Shown in pieces: positions 16,687 through 24,358 of a stretch of 64,000 nt of DNA. The DNA is taken from assembly GCF_028747205.1 (NCBI RefSeq), contig NZ_CP112880.1:5952001-6016000 (forward strand), in the 5' to 3' direction. Under the pieces are notes generated by a model. It worked only from the letters and a program-made list of their open reading frames with translations, was not told where the DNA came from and did no database searches. The stretch comes from Streptomyces sp. CA-278952. Lineage in GTDB: Bacteria; Actinomycetota; Actinomycetes; Streptomycetales; Streptomycetaceae. The stretch's first letter is position 1, and each line of letters begins with the position of its first letter. Position numbers and translations under genes: made by a program.

Positions 16687-16740
16687 AGATGCCGTCCCGT
16701 ACCCGGCGGCCACGGAATCGATACCTGCCGTTCGGTATTT

Positions 16741-16753
16741 TTGGTCTAGACAA
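16741..16753. promoter_or_regulatory. DasR/GntR-like operator, site 2
   Basis: TTGGTCTAGACAA carries the exact TGGTCTAGAC core of a DasR dre site. It lies about 190 bases before the ligase start and 104 bp from site 1. DasR senses GlcNAc-derived phosphosugars and controls antibiotic clusters in Streptomyces. Other GntR members use similar sites, so the identity is tentative. Confidence 0.55.
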
Positions 16754-16936
16754 CAGGTGAGCGACAGGCCTAATGTCCAAGGGCGCGGTCGAGTTCGTGA
16801 CGGGTTGTCACCCGTACTTCTGCCCGTACTCCGGTCGGTCACGGACCTGTTCGGGACCGCCGACGCCACGGCGATGTGGTCCGTACGCCCGAGGGGTGTC
16901 CCGATTGCCGGCCCACACCGAGAAAGACGCGGTTTC

Positions 16937-17794
16937 ATGAACACATCCAGCATCACGGCCCTGCCGGGTATCACGCTGAGGAGTCCCGGTGCCGGGCTGA
17001 TCACGCTGGACCCGGTCCGCACCGCACTGCTGCGGGGCCTGGACGATCTGCTGACCGGCCTCGCCGCGCGGCTCGCCGCCCCCGAGGTGGTGGGGCCGCC
17101 CCTGCTGTCCGTCGAGGGGCTCGCGCGGCTCGACTTCTTCCGCAACTTTCCCCATCTCGGCGTTTCGGCGGGGCGGTTCGGGCCGGAGGCGCTCGACGGT
17201 CTGGCCTCCGGCGGTGCGCCCCAGGACCTGCCGTTGCACCCGACCGGCCATGTGCTGCCGTCCGCGACCTGCTACGGGCTGCTGCTCTCCCTGGAGGGCG
17301 AGGACGTCGGCGAGGACGGGCTGCGGCTCTCGGCGGTCGGCCGCTGCTTCCGCAACGAGACCCACTACGACGGCCTGCGCCGCCTGTGGGGGTTCCACAT
17401 GCGTGAGGTGATCTACCTCGGAACCAAGGACGGGGCCACCGAACACCAGGAACGCGGCGGAGAGTTCGTACAGGAGGTGGCCGGACGGCTCGGCCTGACC
17501 CTGACCAGGGCGGCGGCCGACGACCCGTTCTACGACAACGGGGGTTCGCGGGCCCGCCTGATGGCACTGGACCCGGTGAAGTACGAGTACAGCGCCCCCG
17601 ACGGCACGGCCATCGCCTCCGTCAACCGGCACCGCAACTTCTTCGGCGAGCGGCTGGGTATCCGGGCCGGCTCGCACGGTCCCGCGTACAGCTCCTGCGT
17701 CGCCTTCGGCATGGAGCGCTGGGTGCACGCGATGATCCTCGCGCACGGCACCGCCGAGCGGGCCCTGGAGCGGCTCCGCGCCGCCGGTTCCTGA
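16937..17794 (+). CDS. class II aminoacyl-tRNA synthetase-like amino acid:[carrier protein] ligase
   Basis: This 285-residue catalytic core resembles seryl-tRNA synthetase but has no tRNA-binding arm. Motif 2 is CFRNE (residues 137-141) followed by WGFHMRE; motif 3 is AFGMER (residues 256-261). Probable zinc ligands are Cys112 (SATCYG), Glu157 (HMREV) and Cys254 (YSSCVAFG). The 45-residue Cys-Glu spacing equals that I recall for the Bradyrhizobium enzymes that adenylate an amino acid and load it on a small carrier protein. The next genes encode a carrier protein and a PPTase, which strongly supports this function. ATG at 16937 gives the family-like start; the upstream in-frame extension looks non-coding. 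Which amino acid is used (Gly, Ala or Ser in known cases) is unknown. Confidence 0.88.
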   Translation: MNTSSITALPGITLRSPGAGLITLDPVRTALLRGLDDLLTGLAARLAAPEVVGPPLLSVEGLARLDFFRNFPHLGVSAGRFGPEALDGLASGGAPQDLPLHPTGHVLPSATCYGLLLSLEGEDVGEDGLRLSAVGRCFRNETHYDGLRRLWGFHMREVIYLGTKDGATEHQERGGEFVQEVAGRLGLTLTRAAADDPFYDNGGSRARLMALDPVKYEYSAPDGTAIASVNRHRNFFGERLGIRAGSHGPAYSSCVAFGMERWVHAMILAHGTAERALERLRAAGS

Positions 17795-17830
17795 ACCGGT
17801 CCTCCGCCCTGGCCGACCGGCCGCCACCCG

Positions 17831-17940
17831 AACAGAAGCGCCGCCCCCCGGACAGAAGCGCCGCCCCCCGGACAGAAGCGCCGCCCCCCGGACAGAAGCG
17901 CCGCCCCCCGGACAGAAGCGCCGCCCCCCGAACAGAAGCA
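17831..17940 (+). repeat. 20-bp perfect tandem repeat, 5.5 copies, between ligase and carrier-protein genes
   Basis: The unit (g/a)acagaagcgccgccccccg occurs at 17831, 17851, 17871, 17891 and 17911, with a half copy at 17931-17940. The copies are identical except that the first and last begin aac rather than gac. The block ends 20 bp before the carrier-protein start and fills most of the 165-bp gap. There are no spacers, so it is not CRISPR. In mRNA it would be a long A/C/G-rich leader. Confidence 0.95.
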
Positions 17941-17959
17941 AAGAGGAGCGATTTCTCCC

Positions 17960-18211
17960 ATGGAACGTGTCGTAGCGTGGCTCAACGAGAAGAACCCCGG
18001 ACTCGACGGCCCGATCGGCGTCGAGGAGGACCTCATCGAGGCCCGCCTCATCGACTCGATGGACTTCCTGGAGTTCATCGACCTCCTGGAGGAGATATCG
18101 GGCAGCGGCATCGATCTGCAGGAGGTCACCATCGACGACTTCCGCACCCTCGCCCGCGTCAAGGAGCGCTTCCTCACCGCCGGCGACCTGGCGGAGGCGC
18201 CGACCGGGTGA
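17960..18211 (+). CDS. small acyl/aminoacyl carrier protein
   Basis: An 83-residue acidic helical protein with the phosphopantetheine attachment motif DSMDFLEF; Ser33 is the expected modification site. Length and the glutamate-rich helix II are those of acyl carrier proteins. An agaggagcg ribosome site precedes ATG 17960. It sits between the synthetase-like ligase and a PPTase, so it is very probably the partner that receives the activated amino acid. Fatty-acid synthesis is unlikely because none of the fab genes are nearby. Confidence 0.93.
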   Translation: MERVVAWLNEKNPGLDGPIGVEEDLIEARLIDSMDFLEFIDLLEEISGSGIDLQEVTIDDFRTLARVKERFLTAGDLAEAPTG

Positions 18212-18221
18212 GCCCGGGCCG

Positions 18222-18971
18222 GTGACCCCTCTCCCGCCGTCCCGCCAACAGGGCGCGGCCACCGCGCCGCCGGTGGCCGCGAGCACCTTCGCTCTGGTGG
18301 CCACCACCGCGGAGGTGCTGGCGCACCCGGAGCTCGACGAGCGCCTGCTCGCCCCGTGGGAGCGGCGGCGGCTCGCGGGCATCCGGGTGCCGGGCCGCCG
18401 CGACGACGTGGTGGCGGCCCGCCTGCTGCTGCGGCTGTGCGCCTCCCGGGCCACCGGGCTGCCGCCGGACGCGGTGGAGCCGGCCCAGCGCTGCCCCGGG
18501 TGCGGGCGGGACGGGCACGGCCGGCCGTATCTCCCGGACCACCCCGGCCTGGGGGCGAGCTTCAGCCACGCCGACGGCCTCGCCGCGGCGGCGGTCGGAC
18601 CCGGCCCGGTCGGTATCGACGCGGAACCCCTGACGCGCCGGCCCGGGCCCCTGCCCGTACTGCGGCGGCTGCTGTCGGCGGACGCGGTGGACGCCGCCTG
18701 TGCCGAGCCGGACCCCGGCCCGGCGCTGCTGCGGTTGTGGGTCCGGCGGGAAGCGCTGTTCAAGGCCGGGTTCGAGGCAGAGTGCGAGGCTGGGATCGAG
18801 GCAGGGTTCGAGCCTGGGATCGAGGCCGGTCGGGACGACGCGCGGCTGACCGAGTGGACGGACCACCGCCGCGCGGCCGTGGTGGCACTCGCGGGCGTCG
18901 GCGCGTCGGCGGCCCGCCCTGCCGACGGGCCGCTCCTCAGCTCCGGCCCGGCTCCGCCGTCAGGTCGATGA
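18222..18971 (+). CDS. 4'-phosphopantetheinyl transferase with a repetitive insertion
   Basis: The 249-residue Sfp-type PPTase starts at GTG 18222, ten bases after the carrier-protein stop. The magnesium-binding motif is GIDAEPL and the second signature appears as WVRREALFKAG. A substrate loop (GASFSHADGLAAAAV) is also present. It should convert the apo carrier protein to its holo form. Just after the WVRREALFKAG motif is an insertion of about 22 residues made of (G/E)(F/I)EAG-like repeats, encoded by near-identical ttcgaggcag/atcgaggcag blocks at about 18769-18830. The insertion is absent from typical family members and may be neutral. The 3' end overlaps the convergent kstR-like gene by 35 bp. 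Confidence 0.9.
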   Translation: MTPLPPSRQQGAATAPPVAASTFALVATTAEVLAHPELDERLLAPWERRRLAGIRVPGRRDDVVAARLLLRLCASRATGLPPDAVEPAQRCPGCGRDGHGRPYLPDHPGLGASFSHADGLAAAAVGPGPVGIDAEPLTRRPGPLPVLRRLLSADAVDAACAEPDPGPALLRLWVRREALFKAGFEAECEAGIEAGFEPGIEAGRDDARLTEWTDHRRAAVVALAGVGASAARPADGPLLSSGPAPPSGR

Positions 18972-19548
18972 GGCGGCAGACCGTCTCGATGTCGATCTTC
19001 ACCTGGGCGATCGAGGCCCGGCCCGACAGCCAGGTGATCAGCGCCGAGTGCCAGGTGTGCTCGATGACCCGGACCGCGGAGAGCTGCTCCGGGGTCGGGT
19101 GCTCCAGACCCATCGCGTCCAGGATGATCGCCGTGGTGAGCCGGGAGACGGTGTCCACCTCGGGGCTCACGCTGCGGTCCGCGAAGGTGAGGGCGCGGAC
19201 CATGGCGTCCGCGAGGTGCGGTTCGCGCTGTAGGGCGCGGAAGGCGCGCATCAGCGTCTCGGCCACCCGCTGGGCGGCGTCGTCGCCGGCCGGCGGACGT
19301 TTGCGGAGCGTGGTGTGCAGGTGCTGGAGCTGGTCCTGCATGGTCGCTACCAGCAGATGGATCTTGGACGGGAAGTAACGGTAGAGGGTGCCCAGGGCGA
19401 CCCCGGCGGCCTCGGCCACCTCCCGCATCTGCACCGCCTCGAACCCGCCCCGGCCGGCCAGCTGGGCGCTGGCGTGCAGGATGCGGCGGCGACGGGCCTC
19501 CTGGCGCTCGGTCAGCGGAGGCGCTGCCGGTCTGGCGTCCGCGGTCAT
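18937..19548 (-). CDS. kstR: KstR-like TetR-family repressor
   Basis: The protein has 203 residues from ATG 19548. The N-terminal helix-turn-helix (GGFEAVQMREVAEAAGVALG followed by TLYRYFPSKIHLL) is nearly the recognition region of Mycobacterium tuberculosis KstR. Later phrases (ADAMVRALTFAD, EVDTVSRL, VIEHTWHSALITWLSGRAS) also follow KstR along its whole length. KstR represses cholesterol and steroid side-chain degradation genes and is released by a steroid-CoA thioester. Two KstR-like boxes lie upstream, so autoregulation is likely. The same box type precedes the FadE34-like gene and the hydratase-ADH-SDR operon in this window. Assignment to KstR rather than a generic TetR is by remembered similarity, and I consider it strong. 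Confidence 0.85.
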   Translation of the reverse strand: MTADARPAAPPLTERQEARRRRILHASAQLAGRGGFEAVQMREVAEAAGVALGTLYRYFPSKIHLLVATMQDQLQHLHTTLRKRPPAGDDAAQRVAETLMRAFRALQREPHLADAMVRALTFADRSVSPEVDTVSRLTTAIILDAMGLEHPTPEQLSAVRVIEHTWHSALITWLSGRASIAQVKIDIETVCRLIDLTAEPGRS

Positions 19549-19725
19549 GCTGTCCCCGATCCACGATCCGTGATCCATGGCTTGATCCCGCCCCCGGACG
19601 GACGAAGCGGTCCGGCCGGGCGCGCACAGCATGCCAGGGCGTCCGTCGTGGCGCGAATCACCTGATCCGGCTCTCGCGCCGACGCTACCTGCCGGTAGAT
19701 TCGATGCACGTCGAACGATCAAGTA

Positions 19726-19760
19726 TGCGACTTGTTCTATCAAGTCTGAAACTTGTTCTA
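19726..19760. promoter_or_regulatory. pair of KstR-like operators
   Basis: TGCGACTTGTTCTA (19726-19739) and TGAAACTTGTTCTA (19747-19760) are 21 bp apart, two helical turns, so both would face the same side of the DNA. The second matches the KstR consensus TAGAACGTGTTCTA at 11 of 14 positions. They sit between the kstR-like gene and the divergent glycosyltransferase operon and could control both. Confidence 0.7.
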
Positions 19761-19814
19761 GATTAGCGCGACCGGTTACGCTCCGGCGAACACGCAGTCA
19801 GAAGGGGGCCGAGT

Positions 19815-21128
19815 GTGACCGCTGAGGCCATAGAGACAGGCCCCCGCACGGGCGAAGGCAGCTCCACCGGGACCGGCGACCGGCCGTTGCGCATCGCACT
19901 CCTCACCTACAAGGGCAATCCGTTCTGCGGCGGCCAGGGCGTGTACGTCCGCCACCTCGGCCGGGAGCTCGCCCGCCTGGGCCACAGCGTCGAGGTGATC
20001 GGCGCGCAGCCCTACCCGGTGCTCGACGAGGGCGTTCCGCTCACCGAGCTGCCCAGCCTCGACCTCTACCGCCAGCCCGACCCCTTCCGCACCCCGAAGC
20101 CCGGCGAGTACCGCGACTGGATCGACCTGGCCGAAGTCGCCACCATGTGGACCGGCGGCTTCCCCGAGCCGCTCACCTTCAGCCTCCGCGCCCGACGCCA
20201 TCTGCTGGCCCGGCGTGGCGAGTTCGACGTCGTCCACGACAACCAGACCCTCGGCTACGGGCTCCTCGGCGACCTCGGGGCCCCGCTCGTGACGACGATC
20301 CACCACCCCATCACCGTGGACCGCAGGCTCGACCTGGCGGCCGCGACGAGCCGCCGCCGACGCGCCTCCGTACGCCGCTGGTACGCCTTCACCCGGATGC
20401 AGAAGCGGGTCGCCCGCAAGCTGGACACCGTCCTCACCGTCTCCGGCTCCTCCCGCGACGAGATCGTCGAGGACCTCGGCGTACGCGAGGACCGGATCAG
20501 CGTCGTCCACATCGGGGCCGACACCGACCTGTGGTCCCCCGACCCCTCGGTTCCCGAGGTGCCCGGCCGCATCGTCACCACCTCCAGCGCCGACGTCCCG
20601 CTCAAGGGCCTCGTCCACCTCGTCGACGCGCTCGCCAAGCTCCGCACCGAGAACCCCGCCGCCCACCTCGTCGTCGTCGGCAAGCGCGCCGAGAACGGCC
20701 CGGTCGCCCGCGCGATCGAGCGGCACGGACTCGCGGACGCCGTCCAGTTCGTCAAGGGCATCAGCGACGCCGAGCTGGTCGACCTCGTGCGCGGCGCCCA
20801 GGTCTCCTGCGTGCCCTCGCTGTACGAGGGGTTCTCGCTGCCCGCCGCCGAGGCCATGGCCACCGGCACCCCGCTGGTCGCGACCACCGGCGGCGCGATC
20901 CCCGAGGTCTCCGGCCGCGACGGGGAGACCTGCCTGGCCGTGGCGCCCGGCGACGCGGACGCGCTGGCCGGGGCACTGGCCCGGCTGCTGGCCGGCCCGG
21001 AGCTGCGCGCCCGGCTCGGCGCGGCCGGCCGCGAGCGGGTGCTGGCCAACTTCACCTGGGCCCGGGCGGCGGCCGGAACGGCCGAGCTGTACCGTCAGGC
21101 GATCATCGCCCGCGGAATCCGCAGGTGA
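19815..21128 (+). CDS. GT4-family glycosyltransferase
   Basis: This 437-residue GT-B enzyme starts at GTG 19815 with a gaaggggg ribosome site. The N-terminal acceptor domain has GGQGVYVRHLGRELARLGH. The C-terminal donor domain carries the GT4 EX7E signature in PSLYEGFSLPAAEAMATGTP near residue 335. It should transfer a sugar from a nucleotide donor to a lipid or protein acceptor. It heads a three-gene operon with a methyltransferase and a barrel enzyme. The trio looks like a conserved streptomycete unit for a cell-envelope glycoconjugate, but the product is not known to me. The divergent KstR-like boxes may regulate it. Confidence 0.9.
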   Translation: MTAEAIETGPRTGEGSSTGTGDRPLRIALLTYKGNPFCGGQGVYVRHLGRELARLGHSVEVIGAQPYPVLDEGVPLTELPSLDLYRQPDPFRTPKPGEYRDWIDLAEVATMWTGGFPEPLTFSLRARRHLLARRGEFDVVHDNQTLGYGLLGDLGAPLVTTIHHPITVDRRLDLAAATSRRRRASVRRWYAFTRMQKRVARKLDTVLTVSGSSRDEIVEDLGVREDRISVVHIGADTDLWSPDPSVPEVPGRIVTTSSADVPLKGLVHLVDALAKLRTENPAAHLVVVGKRAENGPVARAIERHGLADAVQFVKGISDAELVDLVRGAQVSCVPSLYEGFSLPAAEAMATGTPLVATTGGAIPEVSGRDGETCLAVAPGDADALAGALARLLAGPELRARLGAAGRERVLANFTWARAAAGTAELYRQAIIARGIRR

Positions 21129-21198
21129 CCGCGTGCCCCCGGGCGACCTCGGACCCGATCGTCGCAACCCGTACCTCCGACCTCGAAGGCAGGCCCCC

Positions 21199-21930
21199 GT
21201 GCTGACCGTCGACTTCACCCGCTTCCCGCTCGCCGCCGGCGACCGAGTGCTCGATCTGGGCTGCGGTGCCGGCCGGCATGCCTTCGAGTGCTACCGGCGC
21301 GGCGCGCAGGTCGTCGCGCTCGACCGGAACGGCGAGGAGATCCGCGAGGTCGCCAAGTGGTTCGCGGCCATGAAGGAGGCCGGAGAGGCCCCCGAGGGCG
21401 CCACGGCCACCGCGATGGAGGGCGACGCCCTCAACCTGCCCTTCCCCGACGACTCCTTCGACGTCGTGATCATCTCCGAGGTCATGGAGCACATCCCGGA
21501 CGACAAGGGCGTGCTCGCCGAGATGGTCCGGGTGCTCAGGCCGGGCGGCCGGATAGCGATCACCGTCCCGCGCTACGGCCCCGAGAAGGTCTGCTGGACC
21601 CTCTCCGACGCCTACCACGAGGTCGAGGGCGGCCACATCCGCATCTACAAGGCCGACCAGCTCCTCGCCCGGATCCGCGAGGCCGGACTCAAGCCGTACG
21701 GCACCCACCACGCCCACGCCCTGCACGCGCCGTACTGGTGGCTCAAGTGCGCCTTCGGCGTGGACAACGACCGTGCGCTGCCGGTGCGGGCCTACCACAA
21801 GCTGCTGGTCTGGGACATCATGAAGAAGCCGCTCGCCACCCGGGTCGCCGAGCAGCTCCTCAACCCGGTCGTCGGCAAGAGCTTCGTCGCCTACGCCACC
21901 AAGCCGCACCTGCCGAAGGCCGAGGCGTGA
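21199..21930 (+). CDS. class I SAM-dependent methyltransferase
   Basis: I prefer GTG 21199 (243 residues) because aaggcagg precedes it and the SAM-binding motif I, RVLDLGCGAGRHAF, then sits at the usual distance from the start. A longer start at GTG 21133 is possible. Motif II/III regions (GDALNLPFPDDSFDVVIISE) and RVLRPGGRIAITVP are typical of UbiE-like enzymes. The C-terminal half, with HALHAPYWWLKC, may bind the acceptor. It overlaps the next gene by 4 bp (GTGA), so the two are coupled. The substrate is probably the product of the upstream glycosyltransferase; this is inference from order only. Confidence 0.9.
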   Translation: MLTVDFTRFPLAAGDRVLDLGCGAGRHAFECYRRGAQVVALDRNGEEIREVAKWFAAMKEAGEAPEGATATAMEGDALNLPFPDDSFDVVIISEVMEHIPDDKGVLAEMVRVLRPGGRIAITVPRYGPEKVCWTLSDAYHEVEGGHIRIYKADQLLARIREAGLKPYGTHHAHALHAPYWWLKCAFGVDNDRALPVRAYHKLLVWDIMKKPLATRVAEQLLNPVVGKSFVAYATKPHLPKAEA

Positions 21931-23000
21931 GCACTCCCGAACAGACCGAACACCTTGTCCTGCCCGGCGTGCTGACGGCGGATCAGGCGACCGAGACCGT
22001 CGCCGCGCTCGTCGCCGTACAGCGGGAGGACGGGGCGCTGCCGTGGTTCCGCGGGCACCACCTCGACCCGTGGGACCACACCGAGACCGCGATGGCGCTC
22101 GACGCGGCCGGCGAGCACGAGGCCGCCGCGCGCGCCTACGACTGGCTCGCCCGCAACCAGAACGCCGACGGCTCCTGGTACGCCGCCTACCACGACGGCG
22201 ATCCGCAGCAGCCGACCGACCGGGGCCTGGAGAGCAACTTCTGCGCGTACGTGGCCGTCGGCGTCTGGCACCACTACCTCGCCACCGGCGACGACGCGTT
22301 CGTCGACCGGATGTGGCCCACGGTCTTCGCGGCCGTCGAATTCGTCCTCGGGCTCCAGCAGCCCGGCGGGCAGATCGGCTGGAAGCGGGAGCCCGACGGA
22401 ACGCCCGTCAGCGACGCGCTGCTGACCGGCTCGTCCTCGATCCACCAGGCGCTGCGCTGCGCGCTGGCCCTCGCCGAGCGCCGCGAGGAGCCGCAGCCCG
22501 ACTGGGAGTTGGCGACCGGTGCGCTGGCCCACGCGATCCGCAGCCACCCCGAGCGCTTCCTCGACAAGAGGCGCTACTCGATGGACTGGTACTACCCGGT
22601 CCTCGGCGGCGCGGTCACCGGGGCCGAGGCCACCGCCCGCATCCAGGAGGGCTGGGACCGCTTCGTCGTCCCCGGCCTCGGGGTGCGCTGCGTGCTGCCC
22701 AACCCCTGGGTGACCGGCGGCGAGAGCTGCGAACTCGCCCTGGCCCTCTGGATGACGGGGGAGTCGGACCGGGCGCTGGAGGTCCTCCAGTCCGTCCAGC
22801 ACCTGCGCACCGAGGGCGGGCTGTACTGGACGGGATACGTCTTCGAGGGCAACCGGGCCTTCTGGCCCGAGGAGCTCACCACCTGGACGGCGGGCTCCCT
22901 GCTGCTCGCGGTGGCCGCCCTCGGGGGGGACGAGGCGACCACCGCGGTCTTCGGGGGCGAGCGGCTGCCGGTCGGCCTGGAGCCGGACTGCTGCCGCTGA
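21927..23000 (+). CDS. prenyltransferase-like / six-hairpin alpha/alpha-barrel protein
   Basis: The 357-residue protein starts at GTG 21927, overlapping the methyltransferase stop. Helical pairs with LARNQNADGSWYAAY, LESNFCAYVAVGVWHHYLATG and YSMDWYYPVLGG fit an (alpha/alpha)6 barrel as in glycoside hydrolases or squalene-cyclase relatives. No signal peptide is seen, so it acts in the cytoplasm. Asp and Glu residues in conserved loops could be catalytic, but I cannot assign a reaction. Context suggests it trims or modifies the glycan made by the upstream glycosyltransferase. Confidence 0.8.
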   Translation: MSTPEQTEHLVLPGVLTADQATETVAALVAVQREDGALPWFRGHHLDPWDHTETAMALDAAGEHEAAARAYDWLARNQNADGSWYAAYHDGDPQQPTDRGLESNFCAYVAVGVWHHYLATGDDAFVDRMWPTVFAAVEFVLGLQQPGGQIGWKREPDGTPVSDALLTGSSSIHQALRCALALAERREEPQPDWELATGALAHAIRSHPERFLDKRRYSMDWYYPVLGGAVTGAEATARIQEGWDRFVVPGLGVRCVLPNPWVTGGESCELALALWMTGESDRALEVLQSVQHLRTEGGLYWTGYVFEGNRAFWPEELTTWTAGSLLLAVAALGGDEATTAVFGGERLPVGLEPDCCR

Positions 23001-23023
23001 ACGCGCCCTGGGGCGGGCCCTGT

Positions 23024-23317
23024 TCAGCCGCGGCGGAGCCGGCCCGCCACCGCGTGTCCGATGAAGAGGTAGACCACGGCAGCCAGGCCGTATCCGGTGA
23101 CGACGTTCGCCCACGCCTTGTCGAACGTGAACAGGTCGTGCGACCAGCCCGCCAGCCAGCGGGCCGCGTCGTGCACCCACTGCACGAAATCGTTGCCGCG
23201 GTTGGCGTCCAGCAGGTACATCAGGATCCAGAGGATGATGATGAAGGCCAGGATGTCGGCCACGACGGCTATGACACGAGCCGCTGAACTGCTTCCTGAA
23301 CGGGTTCTGGGAGACAT
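23024..23317 (-). CDS. small membrane protein
   Basis: A 97-residue protein with two predicted membrane helices (VIAVVADILAFIIILWILMYL and VTGYGLAAVVYLFIGHAVA) separated by a soluble loop rich in Trp and Asp. This type of protein is common and conserved in streptomycetes but has no assigned function. The short 3' gap to the convergent barrel gene is only 23 bp. Confidence 0.75.
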   Translation of the reverse strand: MSPRTRSGSSSAARVIAVVADILAFIIILWILMYLLDANRGNDFVQWVHDAARWLAGWSHDLFTFDKAWANVVTGYGLAAVVYLFIGHAVAGRLRRG

Positions 23318-23542
23318 GGAACTCTGGTTGCCGCTTTACGCAGGGTGAAACCCGTACGGCCGGCACCGGGTGGCGGCCTGGGGGGCGCGGGCGAGGCCGA
23401 GCGGGAGTGCCGGCATCCGTCACTCGCTGTGAAATGTCCGGACGGTTCGGCCTGGCGTGGTGCACGGGTTCGGCCTCGCCCTCGGGAGCAGAGGAGGGAA
23501 TCCGGGTGATCACCCCGGACCCCGCCGGTTAGGGTGCGCGGC

Positions 23543-24322
23543 ATGACCCCTCTCTCCCACGACCGCTACTGCGACGAGGTCCTGGCCCAGACCGACGCCC
23601 TGCGTGCGGTGCTGACCGGCGCCGACCTCGCCGCGACCGTCCCCACCTGTCCCGACTGGACCCTGCGGGAGCTGGCCGTGCACGTCGGCGGCGCGCACCG
23701 CTGGGTCGGCGAGATCGTCCGCACCCGCGCCGCCGAGGACATCCCCGAGGACAAGGTGCCCGGCATGGAAGGCCCGGACGGCGACGACCCGGCCGCGCTG
23801 GACGCCTGGCTCGCCGAGGGAGCCGCGGCCGCCGTCGCCGCGCTGCGGGAGGCGGGACCGGACACCGAGGTGTGGACCTGGGCATGGGAGCGGCGTACGG
23901 CCTTCTGGGCGCGGCGCATGACGCACGAGACCGTGGTGCACCGGGCGGACGCGGCGCTCGCCGCCCGTGCCCCGTACACGGTGGACGCCGACGTGGCCGC
24001 CGACACCATCGAGGAATGGCTGCGCATCGTCTCCTTCTCGCAGGAGGGCGGCGACCCGGAGGCGGCCGAACTGGTCGGAGGCGGACGCTCGTTGCACCTG
24101 CACGCCACCGACGTGCCCGGCGCCGAGTGGCTGATCGAGTTCGGCGACGACCGCTTCACCTGGCGGCACGCGCACGACAGGGCCACGGTCGCGCTGCGCG
24201 GACCGCTCACCGACCTGATGCTGGTCTTCAACCGCCGACTGGAGCCGACGAACCCGCGGGTCGAGGTGCTCGGCGACACCGCGCTGCTGGACTTCTGGCT
24301 GGACCGGTCGTCGTTCGGCTGA
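23543..24322 (+). CDS. mycothiol-dependent maleylpyruvate isomerase-family enzyme
   Basis: The protein has 259 residues from ATG 23543; a GTG nine bases earlier is also possible. The DinB-like four-helix N-terminal domain has CPDWTLRELAVHVGGAHRWVGE and THETVVHRADA, where His and Glu residues form the metal site of mycothiol-dependent enzymes. The C-terminal SCP2-like domain ends LDFWLDRSSF. Members isomerise or transfer thiols using mycothiol. The precise substrate is unknown and the gene appears to be monocistronic. Confidence 0.85.
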   Translation: MTPLSHDRYCDEVLAQTDALRAVLTGADLAATVPTCPDWTLRELAVHVGGAHRWVGEIVRTRAAEDIPEDKVPGMEGPDGDDPAALDAWLAEGAAAAVAALREAGPDTEVWTWAWERRTAFWARRMTHETVVHRADAALAARAPYTVDADVAADTIEEWLRIVSFSQEGGDPEAAELVGGGRSLHLHATDVPGAEWLIEFGDDRFTWRHAHDRATVALRGPLTDLMLVFNRRLEPTNPRVEVLGDTALLDFWLDRSSFG

Positions 24323-24358
24323 GCGGCGGAAGCCCGGACACGCCTTGAGGGCTGTCCC

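Noticed and set aside
17831..17940. 20-bp repeats considered as a CRISPR array
   Set aside because: The units are directly adjacent with no spacers, and no cas genes are present.
16808..19627. 939-codon minus-strand frame opposite the ligase, carrier and PPTase genes
   Set aside because: It is antisense to three well-supported genes and low-complexity, with no domain.
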